Part shown: piece by piece, positions 1 to 5,415 of the stretch
Layout: every line of letters begins with the position of its first letter
How positions within the stretch are numbered: position 1 is the stretch's first letter
Assembly: GCA_030671095.1 (NCBI GenBank)
Contig: DAOVAK010000189.1
Coordinates: 1 to 6,076 of the forward strand
DNA: 6,076 nucleotides
Source: Deltaproteobacteria bacterium
GTDB taxonomy: Bacteria; Desulfobacterota; DSM-4660; Desulfatiglandales; HGW-15
Direction: 5' to 3'
Made by a program: the position numbers and the translations under genes
The notes under the pieces: generated by a model
Database searches by the model: none
Seen by the model: the letters and a program-made list of their open reading frames with translations, nothing else
Told to the model about the DNA's origin: nothing

Positions 1-423
1 GCCAGCAATGGGGAGAGCGCCACAATCGCGAGAGGGAGTACTTTCTACCTGGAAGCGGCGGAAAACGTGGAGCCGAAAGAAGTCACAGCGCAACTCTCTT
101 TGGAGGTTACGCCCACGGTCAGTTACAATAATTTTGTCACCTTGGAGGTCAACGTTAAGGACGAACAGGAGCAATTTCGTGGAAAGACGGGAAAGGACCT
201 CTCGACCAAGTTGATGATCAAGAGTGGTGAGACGATTGTCATCGGTGGTATCTATACGGAAACGATTGCCGAACAGGAGAGCGGGATTCCTTATCTGAGA
301 TCGGTTCCACTTTTGGGCTGGCTATTCAAGGCAAAGTTAGAGACACGGAACAGGACTGAACTGCTCATATTCCTGACGCCCACTGTGGTCTCTACCGGAG
401 GCGATGCCAAGGCATCCCTTTAG
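1..423 (+). CDS. pilQ: Type IV pilus secretin PilQ, C-terminal part (5' end outside window)
   Basis: This is the end of an outer-membrane secretin, the ring through which type IV pili leave the cell. The reading frame is open from base 1 and stops with TAG at 421-423, so 140 residues are visible and the start is missing. The sequence shows the secretin C-terminal pattern: a LSLEVTPTVS strand, then GETIVIGGIYTE, then IPYLRSVPLLGWLFK, then ELLIFLTPTVV. The LGWLFK and ELLIF(L/I)TP forms are closer to PilQ than to GspD or MshL, and the TPR lipoprotein downstream supports a pilus role. A GTG at 67 could be misread as a start, but the upstream in-frame residues (NGESATIARGSTFYLEAAE) match the secretin domain, so it is internal. 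The 11-bp word AGGCGATGCCA occurs at 399-409 and again at 425-435, across the stop codon. Assignment as a secretin is near certain; PilQ rather than a type II secretin is likely. Confidence 0.88.
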   Translation, partial: ASNGESATIARGSTFYLEAAENVEPKEVTAQLSLEVTPTVSYNNFVTLEVNVKDEQEQFRGKTGKDLSTKLMIKSGETIVIGGIYTETIAEQESGIPYLRSVPLLGWLFKAKLETRNRTELLIFLTPTVVSTGGDAKASL

Positions 424-450
424 CAGGCGATGCCATAAATACAGGTGACA

Positions 451-605
451 GCGTCTGCGGTTTGCTCCAGGACCTTCCCTGCCCCAGACCTGGTCTTTCG
501 GTATGTCATAAAGAGAAACGCAGGCACGCTAAAGCTAAGAAGTGATTGCCCCACCAAATCACGTCGCGCTCTCCGAGCCGGAGGCCAGGGCGGGCTCGTT
601 TTTTT
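451..605 (+). ncRNA. Candidate structured RNA ending in an intrinsic terminator (unassigned)
   Basis: No open reading frame fits here, but the stretch folds well by eye. A long-range helix pairs GCGT (451-454) with ACGC (526-529) and CTGCG (455-459) with CGCAG (519-523), with a two-base bulge at 524-525; TTT 461-463 can extend it onto AAA 516-518. It encloses a hairpin of CCAGG (467-471) with CCTGG (489-493). A separate perfect hairpin GTGATT/AATCAC (542-547/557-562) follows, then the terminator hairpin. This could be the pilQ mRNA 3' end, a small RNA cut or transcribed from that end, or a leader controlling the lipoprotein gene. I compared it by eye with the c-di-GMP-I, fluoride and SRP RNA patterns and found no convincing match. 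The pairing is seen; RNA function is inference. Confidence 0.3.
574..605 (+). terminator. Rho-independent terminator downstream of pilQ
   Basis: A perfect six-base-pair stem CGAGCC (574-579) / GGCTCG (593-598) with a 13-base GC-rich loop is followed at once by seven T residues (599-605). It lies about 150 bases after the pilQ stop codon and would end the pil transcript or a small RNA derived from its 3' end. Confidence 0.72.
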
Positions 606-688
606 CTAGAATCCATTGATATGGCTCTATCACCCTTTCCACGCCTGGACCCATTCTCTGACAAATCGACCCATCGTGAAATTTCTAT

Positions 689-716
689 TTGACGAAACCG
701 ACAATTAGGGTAAACT
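689..716 (+). promoter_or_regulatory. Possible sigma70 promoter of the TPR lipoprotein gene
   Basis: TTGACG (689-694, five of six to the -35 consensus) stands 16 bases before TAAACT (711-716, four of six to the -10 consensus). It lies after the terminator and about 75 bases before the GTG start at 791, so the lipoprotein gene can be transcribed apart from pilQ. A sigma54 GG-N10-GC pattern was looked for near 750-770 and is absent. Confidence 0.42.
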
Positions 717-790
717 TAATTGTTTAGCAACTTCCTTAAGTTGATTCCTCAAGGGCCTTTGTCAAATTGCAGTATTGAAAGAGGTGCTTC

Positions 791-1561
791 GTGTATAGAA
801 AGTCCATCACCATACTCTTTATCATCTTGTCCACTTTAGCCTGCATGGGGTGTGCGGGACCCAAAAAGGAAGTGGCTAGCGACAAGAAAAGGGCCGAAGC
901 GCTTCAAAACCTGGGCGCCTCATATGTCCGTGAGGGGAAGTTGCGCGAGGGGCTGGGGAATCTGCACCAGGCGATCAAATTAGATCCTAACAATGCCGAA
1001 TTACATAATCAAATAGCCCTTGTCTATATGGATCTGGCAGAATATGACGCCTCCCTCCGGCATTTCAAAAAGGCCCTTACCCTGAAACCCCGGTTTCCCG
1101 AGGTCCAGAACAACTTGGGGAATCTCTACTTGCTCCTGAGAAAATGGGACCTGGCCATCGCCAGCTACCAAAAGGCTGTGGCTGACGTGCTATATCAAAC
1201 ACCACACTTTGCATATACGAACATAGGGCTAGCGTACTATAACAAGGGCGATTATGAAAAAGCGATAGAAGTTTACCAGCATTCGCTCGAATTGGAACCT
1301 ACCTATAGCACCACCTACTTCAATCTGGCATACGCCTATGAGGCCACGGAGAAGTGGGAAGAGGCGATTTTGGCCTACCAGAAAGCCATCCAATATTTGC
1401 CAAATGATCCGGCAGCCTATTATCGTCTTGGGAAGCTTTATCTCAAGTTGGATAGAAAAGAGGAGGCGTCGAGGGCATTTGAGGAGTTTCTGGAAATCGC
1501 TCCGAAAGGACCATACGAAGAAGAGGTGAAAGAGATACTAAGGACGATTCAGAAGAAGTAA
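791..1561 (+). CDS. TPR-repeat lipoprotein, PilF/PilW-like
   Basis: The 256-residue protein begins with a basic, hydrophobic signal sequence (residues 2-17) and cysteines at 18 and 21 (LACMGC). This looks like a lipoprotein signal, although neither cysteine has a perfect lipobox. The rest is about six tandem TPR units (roughly 37-70, 71-104, 105-140, 141-174, 175-208, 209-242), with typical signatures such as NLG-LY, A-Y-KA and L-P at the repeat ends. TPR lipoproteins of this form, such as PilF/PilW, sit in the outer membrane and assist secretin assembly in type IV pilus systems. The position just after pilQ fits that role, but TPR folds are common and the partner is inferred. The start is GTG, with GAGG at 781-784 at good spacing; an in-frame stop at 776-778 rules out an upstream start. 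A terminator and a candidate promoter separate it from pilQ, so it is probably its own transcription unit. Confidence 0.8.
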   Translation: MYRKSITILFIILSTLACMGCAGPKKEVASDKKRAEALQNLGASYVREGKLREGLGNLHQAIKLDPNNAELHNQIALVYMDLAEYDASLRHFKKALTLKPRFPEVQNNLGNLYLLLRKWDLAIASYQKAVADVLYQTPHFAYTNIGLAYYNKGDYEKAIEVYQHSLELEPTYSTTYFNLAYAYEATEKWEEAILAYQKAIQYLPNDPAAYYRLGKLYLKLDRKEEASRAFEEFLEIAPKGPYEEEVKEILRTIQKK

Positions 1562-1613
1562 ATGTCTTCATAAGCAAAGATCATAAAATTCATACCAAAC
1601 CAAACCCACCTGA

Positions 1614-2237
1614 TCAGCCAACCAAATGTGCGATATCCATCAGGGAATCCACATGGAAATCTGCTTCTAATTCTCTATTCTTGTACGCAATAAAGACAAC
1701 GCCTGCCCCCCTGGATGTTTCATAGTCAACGGCCGAGTCCCCCACGTAGAAGGCTTGGTCTCGGTTGAGATGAAAGAAATCAAGGATCTTGAGAAGGGCC
1801 TCTGGATGGGGTTTGGGATTTTCCACATCCAGTGATGAGACAACAATGTCAAAAAACCCTTTTAGGCCGTGCGTCTCCAGCACGTCTCCAATGGTGTTGC
1901 TCCTGTTCGTGGCAACAGCCAGACCAAACCGAGGCTTAAGCCAGCTGAGCAATTCCTTCAACCCGGGTTCCATGACCATGTGGCGGATAAATGGTGCGTA
2001 ATCCATCTCCCACCTGTACGCTAAGGCCTCTTCCACGTGAGGCGTTCCTTGAAAGATGTGGCGGATGGATTCATCGGCTGTATGCATGTGGACAAAGCCC
2101 ACTTGGTCTCCTTCCATGGGTGGCAGGCGGAAATGGGTAAGCAGGTGGTTGTAAAAATTGATGTTTGACTCTCGAGAGTCAAACATCACCCCATCGCAAT
2201 CAAAAACAACCGCGCCTATTTCTTGATTTCTGCTCAT
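1614..2237 (-). CDS. HAD-superfamily hydrolase (phosphoglycolate phosphatase-like)
   Basis: All four HAD motifs are present in the 207-residue protein: motif I VVFDCDGVMFDS with nucleophile Asp13 and acid/base Asp15, motif II VATNRS (Thr110), motif III PKPHPE (Lys142) and motif IV YVGDSAVDYE (Asp167, Asp171). Residues of about 22-85 form the small helical cap expected of subclass I enzymes such as Gph or beta-phosphoglucomutase. The length is typical for the family. It should be a cytosolic, magnesium-dependent phosphatase; the substrate cannot be read from sequence. The gene is convergent with the lipoprotein gene, 52 bases apart, with no obvious terminator between them. The ribosome site before the ATG is weak (a GAG-like element only), while a strong promoter lies upstream. 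A 30-bp perfect palindrome overlaps codons for the end of motif I. Family call firm, exact function open. Confidence 0.87.
   Translation of the reverse strand: MSRNQEIGAVVFDCDGVMFDSRESNINFYNHLLTHFRLPPMEGDQVGFVHMHTADESIRHIFQGTPHVEEALAYRWEMDYAPFIRHMVMEPGLKELLSWLKPRFGLAVATNRSNTIGDVLETHGLKGFFDIVVSSLDVENPKPHPEALLKILDFFHLNRDQAFYVGDSAVDYETSRGAGVVFIAYKNRELEADFHVDSLMDIAHLVG
2159..2188. repeat. Perfect 30-bp palindrome inside the HAD gene
   Basis: The half-site TGATGTTTGACTCTC (2159-2173) is followed directly by its exact reverse complement (2174-2188), with no spacer; the centre is CTCGAG. It begins about 50 bases into the HAD coding sequence and encodes the VMFDSRESNI stretch of motif I. As DNA it could be a regulator site; as RNA it would form a 13-pair hairpin with a four-base loop just downstream of the start codon. 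Pairing breaks at 2158/2189. Confidence 0.85.
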
Positions 2238-2282
2238 ATTATTCGCTCGGTAAAGAAAAAGAGTTCTCTATAGTAAAGGGGT

Positions 2283-2311
2283 AATCTAAATAAGATGAAG
2301 CTCTCTGTCAA
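2283..2311 (-). promoter_or_regulatory. Sigma70-type promoter of the HAD gene
   Basis: On the minus strand a perfect -35 box TTGACA (2311-2306) and a 17-base spacer lead to TAGATT (2288-2283, four of six). Transcription would begin near 2276 and give a leader of about 40 bases before the HAD ATG at 2237. The perfect -35 box and ideal spacing make this the best promoter in the window. Confidence 0.55.
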
Positions 2312-2422
2312 TGGTTACCTTTATCGATTCTACCTCGCCGTTCTCATTCCTCCTCAAAGATGAATTGGATGCCCTCTACTGTCTATCCCGCACTTCATGG
2401 GGGCCGGATGGTAACGCGTGTT

Positions 2423-2532
2423 GTCATTCCCGCCCCCGCCTTCGCGGGGATAAACTCCAGCGGGAATCCATTGCTGCACTTTCCTGGATACCCGCTCCCC
2501 GCCTTCGCGAGGACAAGCTTCGCGGGTATGAC
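2423..2532. repeat. Dispersed palindromic repeat, two inverted units
   Basis: The ends form an inverted pair, GTCATTCCCGC (2423-2433) and GCGGGTATGAC (2522-2532), differing at one base. Inner ends CGGGAATCCA (2461-2470) and TGGATACCCG (2485-2494) form another, so this is two head-to-head units around a 14-base centre. Each unit has its own short hairpin built on CCCCGCCTTCGCGGGG-like words. The GTCATTCCCGC / GCGGGAATCCA ends are those of a widespread family of intergenic palindromes found in many Proteobacteria and relatives (from memory). Translations of such repeats give well-known spurious proteins, so the plus-strand open frame crossing it is not a gene. Confidence 0.75.
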
Positions 2533-2721
2533 GTTAAAGGCGTAGGGACGCAAACAGGGTTAGGTGACTTCCATCGCGGGCCTCGAAGGCCTCAGGAAGT
2601 GGTGGCAAGGAGCCCCCTAGGCTTGATGTGGACGTGGGTTAAAAGAGGAAGGGGCAACGTTTGACTAAACGAGAAGAGCAGGAAGTAAAGGCTGGGAAAC
2701 GGACCGATAAGCGAGTTGCTC
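2533..2721. other. Noncoding stretch, rest of the 2238-2721 gene-free region
   Basis: The 484-base gap between the HAD gene and the small membrane-protein gene contains the HAD promoter and the 110-bp repeat. In the remainder I see only a short palindrome GGCCT-CGA-AGGCC at 2579-2591. No terminator for the leftward small gene, which ends at 2722, is evident, and no open frame here has family features. Confidence 0.5.
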
Positions 2722-2919
2722 CTAGTATTCCGAATACTTTGTTCGGTAAGAGATCTCAGGAGGAAATTCTTCCGGCTCTTCCTCCTGACGAAGGTCTAAC
2801 CAGGTCCTTATAAGAGAGTAGATAATCCCGCATCCCATGCAAAACAGGGCAAGATATAGAAAACCCATAAAGATGAAATAATCGGCATTCCATTGCCATT
2901 CAAAAGAGAGTGGCGTCAT
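2722..2919 (-). CDS. Small single-pass membrane protein of unknown function
   Basis: I do not recognise this protein. From the ATG at 2919 it has 65 residues: a short aromatic N-terminus (FEWQWNADYF), one hydrophobic helix at about residues 14-36 containing CMGCG, then a charged tail with an acidic run (RQEEEPEEF) and a tyrosine-rich end. The Arg/Leu-rich flank after the helix suggests the tail is cytoplasmic. The ATG at 2925 is also in frame and would give 67 residues, but it lies only one base from the GGAGG ribosome site, whereas the ATG at 2919 has the normal seven-base spacing. The gene faces the same way as the NrfD operon but is 400 bases beyond its end, across a repeat cluster, and has a possible promoter of its own. 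A link to the respiratory complex is possible, since such operons often carry small membrane subunits, but is inference. Confidence 0.62.
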   Translation of the reverse strand: MTPLSFEWQWNADYFIFMGFLYLALFCMGCGIIYSLIRTWLDLRQEEEPEEFPPEISYRTKYSEY

Positions 2920-2925
2920 ATCCAT

Positions 2926-2931
2926 TCCTCC
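2926..2931 (-). promoter_or_regulatory. Shine-Dalgarno site that decides the start of the small gene
   Basis: GGAGGA on the minus strand touches the upstream ATG (2925-2923) but is ideally spaced for the second in-frame ATG (2919-2917). This is the reason for choosing the 65-residue form. Confidence 0.6.
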
Positions 2932-2975
2932 ATCGAGTGCCTAAAGTGTCTAAAATGATCTTGATTGTTTTTACG

Positions 2976-3004
2976 ACTATATGCCAGAATACACCGCCTT
3001 TTAA
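2976..3004 (-). promoter_or_regulatory. Possible promoter of the small membrane-protein gene
   Basis: Minus-strand TTAAAA (3004-2999, four of six) and TATAGT (2981-2976, five of six) are separated by 17 bases, about 55 bases before the start codon. The -35 box lies at the centre of the 42-bp dyad at 2981-3022, and the -10 box touches its outer arm. Confidence 0.38.
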
Positions 3005-3022
3005 GGCGGGGATGAATGGCAT
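2981..3022. repeat. Nested dyad symmetry, 42 bp
   Basis: Outer arms ATGCCA (2981-2986) and TGGCAT (3017-3022) and inner arms CCGCCTT (2994-3000) and AAGGCGG (3003-3009) share exactly the same centre, with a seven-by-seven mismatched section between them. Stem-loops of this look (CCGCCTT..AAGGCGGGGATGAAT) resemble ends of IS200/IS605-type elements as I remember them, but no transposase or TnpB gene is present here. It could be an element remnant or an operator over the promoter. Confidence 0.6.
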
Positions 3023-3032
3023 CCTTTCAAAT

Positions 3033-3153
3033 TCCCCTCCCTCGATGGCCTCCGGCTCGTAGAGCCTACGCCTCGGAGAGGAGGGGATAAAGGGGAGGGT
3101 GAGACCTCTGGCTTTTCACCCCCACCTTAATCCTCCCCCATCAAGGGGGAGGA
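3033..3153. repeat. Cluster of GC-rich palindromic repeats
   Basis: Three hairpins follow each other. TCCCCTCC (3033-3040) pairs with GGAGGGGA (3080-3087) and encloses CTCCG/CGGAG (3050-3054/3074-3078) and GGCTC/GAGCC (3054-3058/3062-3066, sharing base 3054 with the previous pair). GGGTGA (3097-3102) pairs with TCACCC (3116-3121). A perfect nine-pair stem, TCCTCCCCC (3131-3139) with GGGGGAGGA (3145-3153), has the five-base loop ATCAA. The last unit, with the flanking CACCTTAA, is of a type scattered through intergenic DNA of many environmental genomes (from memory). None is followed by a proper T-run on either strand, so none is an obvious intrinsic terminator. Confidence 0.65.
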
Positions 3154-3179
3154 GATCGTTTTGAGGTTGAACGAAAGAT

Positions 3180-3201
3180 GCTCCGCCCTAGGGCAGGGAG
3201 C
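3180..3201. repeat. Hairpin repeat near the end of the NrfD operon
   Basis: GCTCC (3180-3184) pairs with GGAGC (3197-3201), and GCCCT (3185-3189) with AGGGC (3190-3194), with a two-base bulge at 3195-3196. It resembles imperfect hairpins at insertion-sequence ends. From here to the end of the NrfD gene at 3320 I see only a weak stem, AAGCCG/CGGCTT (3222-3227/3248-3253), and no clear terminator. Confidence 0.5.
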
Positions 3202-3319
3202 TTCACTAAACCCCTATTGGAAAGCCGGTTTCTCACATGGAGTTGATCGGCTTCTCCGGAATTTGCCTTCGCGCAGCCTTTTGGACAAGGTGAACAATAA
3301 CTTTAGCTCACTCGACCTA

Positions 3320-4555
3320 TCAAGTCGCCGGGTTTAGTTCCTTTTCTTTAGGAAAAATGGGTAGATATCTGTATGAAAGTGAGAACACGATAAACCCGTA
3401 ACCGAACAGCGCCAAGGCAATACCCCATTCCTGCCAGCTGGGCAGGTAGCTCCAGAACCGATCAAAGGGCATCACGGGTACGGCAAGGGTGACCACCGTA
3501 AAGACAAAGCGATTCAGGACGATGCCTGTGCAGTTCAGGAGGCAGCCCAAAATGAGCAACTGTTCGTTCTCCCTGTACTTTGGAACGATGAGAATAATTG
3601 CCGGGACGACCCCACAGGCAATAATTTCGGCCACCAGCAGCCAGACGCCATAAGGTCCTTCCTTGTAAAAATCCATGAAACTGAGTCCAGCCCTGGGCGC
3701 AATATCAAAGATCCAGACCAGGGTGTCGGCGATCTTTAAGACCACATAACCGGCCAGGAGCCAGCCGCAAATTTTGGCCAGCAATTGGTACACGTTCTTG
3801 GGGACCAGCCTTTTGCGGGTGATGGCTTCGGCCAGTTTTGTACACAGAATGGTGAAAGCGGGCCCCGATGCTATGGAGGAGAAGACAAAGAGGAAAAAGG
3901 TGGTGGGCCAGATATAAAATTCCCATCGGTAGGCGAATGGCCTGGCATACAGTACCCCGTATACACCCCCCAGCGATCCTTGGTGGAAGAATGAGAGAAA
4001 AGTGCCAGTGGCTGCAAAGAGGGCCATGATGTGATGCATATTATGGCCGAAAACGCCAAAATCGCGTATCTCGTTCAGTTTCCTGTTCTCCAGGATGAGG
4101 GGCACGTATTCGATGCACAAAACGCCGAAGTATGCTGTGATGCAGAAGGAGACCTCCGTCAACATGGAATGGACATTGGCATGCCAGAAGATGAACCAAC
4201 CCCGGATGGGCTGACCAATATCGATCGCGAACATGGCTATGGCGCCCGAGTAGCAGATGAATCCTATGATTACCGCTGCATTGATGATATCTCTTAGCTC
4301 CTTCTTACCGATAATATAGGTGAGAAATCCGGTAAAAAAGGCGCCTGCCCCAAGGGCAATGATCGCCAGATCGAAGACGATCCAGAGGGCAAAAGCAAAG
4401 ATATTGCTCATGTTGGTCTGATTCAGCCCTTTTAATAGAACAAGAAAGGCGGACAAAAGCCCCCAGGCCAAAAGCCCCGCCCAGGGCAGTGTCCAGAGGA
4501 AGAAGGCCTTTGGGGAACACCTCTTTACACCTTCTGGAAGCAACGCTTCATCCAT
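3320..4555 (-). CDS. nrfD: NrfD/HybB-type membrane subunit of a quinone-linked oxidoreductase (QrcD-like)
   Basis: The 411-residue protein is an integral membrane subunit of the NrfD family, which exchanges electrons with the quinone pool for a periplasmic partner. I count ten hydrophobic helices, near residues 20-42, 53-81, 91-113, 127-153, 171-195, 213-237, 258-283, 303-325, 335-360 and 377-400. Ten helices fit the HybB/DsrP/QrcD branch rather than eight-helix PsrC. Family marks include FAIDIGQPIRGW (about 109-120, the conserved Asp-Gly-Pro element), FWHANVHSMLTEV (123-135) and FFHQGSLGGVYG (189-200), which resembles the HQSSLG segment of HybB. It has no heme or cluster motif, as expected. 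The ATG at 4555 has a strong AAGGAGG site eight bases away. It is the last gene of the operon, 39 bases after the iron-sulfur gene; that gap holds a tandem GCGACTCA duplication (4574-4589). Family call is firm; membership of a Qrc complex is inferred from the neighbours. Confidence 0.88.
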   Translation of the reverse strand: MDEALLPEGVKRCSPKAFFLWTLPWAGLLAWGLLSAFLVLLKGLNQTNMSNIFAFALWIVFDLAIIALGAGAFFTGFLTYIIGKKELRDIINAAVIIGFICYSGAIAMFAIDIGQPIRGWFIFWHANVHSMLTEVSFCITAYFGVLCIEYVPLILENRKLNEIRDFGVFGHNMHHIMALFAATGTFLSFFHQGSLGGVYGVLYARPFAYRWEFYIWPTTFFLFVFSSIASGPAFTILCTKLAEAITRKRLVPKNVYQLLAKICGWLLAGYVVLKIADTLVWIFDIAPRAGLSFMDFYKEGPYGVWLLVAEIIACGVVPAIILIVPKYRENEQLLILGCLLNCTGIVLNRFVFTVVTLAVPVMPFDRFWSYLPSWQEWGIALALFGYGFIVFSLSYRYLPIFPKEKELNPAT

Positions 4556-4594
4556 TTCCTTTTCCTCCTTAGTGCGACTCAGCGACTCAACGGC

Positions 4595-5386
4595 TTAACC
4601 CGTTGCCTTTGTGACAGGTCTGAATTCTTCCGGTAGAAAATTGTCTGCCTTCCTTCTGACCCAATCCTTGGTGGAAATATAATAGACCTTTGGATCTGTG
4701 CCAAGGCGTTCCAGAAGCCTGAAGGCATAAGGACTCTTACTCAGTTGTGAGACCCTATGTTTTGGGTTGTTCAGGTCTCCAAAGGTGATGGCCTGGACCG
4801 GGCAGGCCTCAGTACAGGCGGTGATATATTCACCCTCTTCCAGTTCGCTTCGATCTTCAGCGTAGGCCTTGCTCTTCGCCCTCATGAGACGATGATGGCA
4901 GAAGGTGCATTTTTCCACCACCCCCCGCATGCGGGGTGAGACCTCTGGGGAGAGCGCGCGTTCCAGGCCTTTGGAAAACGGCTTGATCAGACCATAACCG
5001 TCCCACCAGTTAAAATACCTGGCATGGTAGGGACAAGCGGCCTGGCAGTATCTGCATCCTATGCAGCGTGTGTAGATCTGACTGACGATGCCTGTATGGT
5101 AATCTATCTCCGTGGCGGTGGGGGGGCAGACAGAGACGCAGGGCGTGCGATGATGACAGTGCATACATGGTCTGGGAAAATAGCAGACCTCCGTATGAGG
5201 AAATGCCTTTCCGTTGGTGATCTGATAGAGTTGCATCCAGGCGATGCTGCGCTCCTTGTCAGATTCATCAATTCTGACGCCCACATTGTTTTCAGAAGCG
5301 CAGGCAACCGTGCAAGTGCCGCAACCGGTACATTCGTCCAAATTGATGACCATACCATACTTATATTTACCCTGTTCCTCTTTCAT
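4595..5386 (-). CDS. Four-cluster ferredoxin-type iron-sulfur subunit (QrcC/PsrB/DmsB-like)
   Basis: This 263-residue protein is the electron-wire subunit between the molybdopterin-family protein and the NrfD membrane subunit. Sixteen cysteines make four cluster motifs: Cys19-22-25-29 (CTGCGTCTVAC), Cys74-77-83-87, Cys108-111-114-118 (CIGCRYCQAACP) and Cys160-163 with Cys191-195 (CTFC ... CTEACP). This is the fold of DmsB, PsrB, PhsB, TtrB, HybA and QrcC. The second motif has five residues between its second and third cysteine (CHHRTPC) instead of the usual four. An extra Cys68 lies nearby. There is no signal peptide, so if periplasmic it would be carried out with a Tat-exported partner. The gene starts 29 bases after the large-subunit stop; the ribosome site is a modest GGGG about six bases from the ATG at 5386. 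The C-terminal segment after residue 205 lacks motifs. Role in the complex is well supported, exact complex type is not. Confidence 0.87.
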   Translation of the reverse strand: MKEEQGKYKYGMVINLDECTGCGTCTVACASENNVGVRIDESDKERSIAWMQLYQITNGKAFPHTEVCYFPRPCMHCHHRTPCVSVCPPTATEIDYHTGIVSQIYTRCIGCRYCQAACPYHARYFNWWDGYGLIKPFSKGLERALSPEVSPRMRGVVEKCTFCHHRLMRAKSKAYAEDRSELEEGEYITACTEACPVQAITFGDLNNPKHRVSQLSKSPYAFRLLERLGTDPKVYYISTKDWVRRKADNFLPEEFRPVTKATG

Positions 5387-5415
5387 TCTCTACCCCGTTC
5401 CAAGAAATTTTGGCA

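Noticed and set aside
67..423. GTG at 67 as the start of a separate small gene
   Set aside because: The frame is open upstream to the window edge and the upstream residues continue the secretin domain.
516..540. Possible c-di-GMP-I riboswitch core (ACGCTAAAGCT)
   Set aside because: The word only loosely resembles the conserved GACGCAAAGC, and the required preceding GGCAAACC element and GNRA-capped helix are not in the right place.
2311..2664. Plus-strand open frame of 117 codons
   Set aside because: It runs through the dispersed palindromic repeat and its middle part is simply the translated repeat. It has no family features, its start overlaps the HAD promoter, and there is no good ribosome site.
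2661..2813. Plus-strand TTG-start open frame of 50 codons with an AGGAAGGGG element before it
   Set aside because: It overlaps the 3' half of the better supported small membrane-protein gene on the other strand, uses a rare start and shows no recognisable domain.
3131..3162. Strong nine-pair hairpin as an intrinsic terminator
   Set aside because: On the plus strand only four T residues follow, several bases away, and on the minus strand there is no T-run, so it is better read as a dispersed repeat.
4031..4297. Plus-strand open frame of 88 codons
   Set aside because: It lies wholly within the NrfD gene in the opposite direction and has no features of its own.
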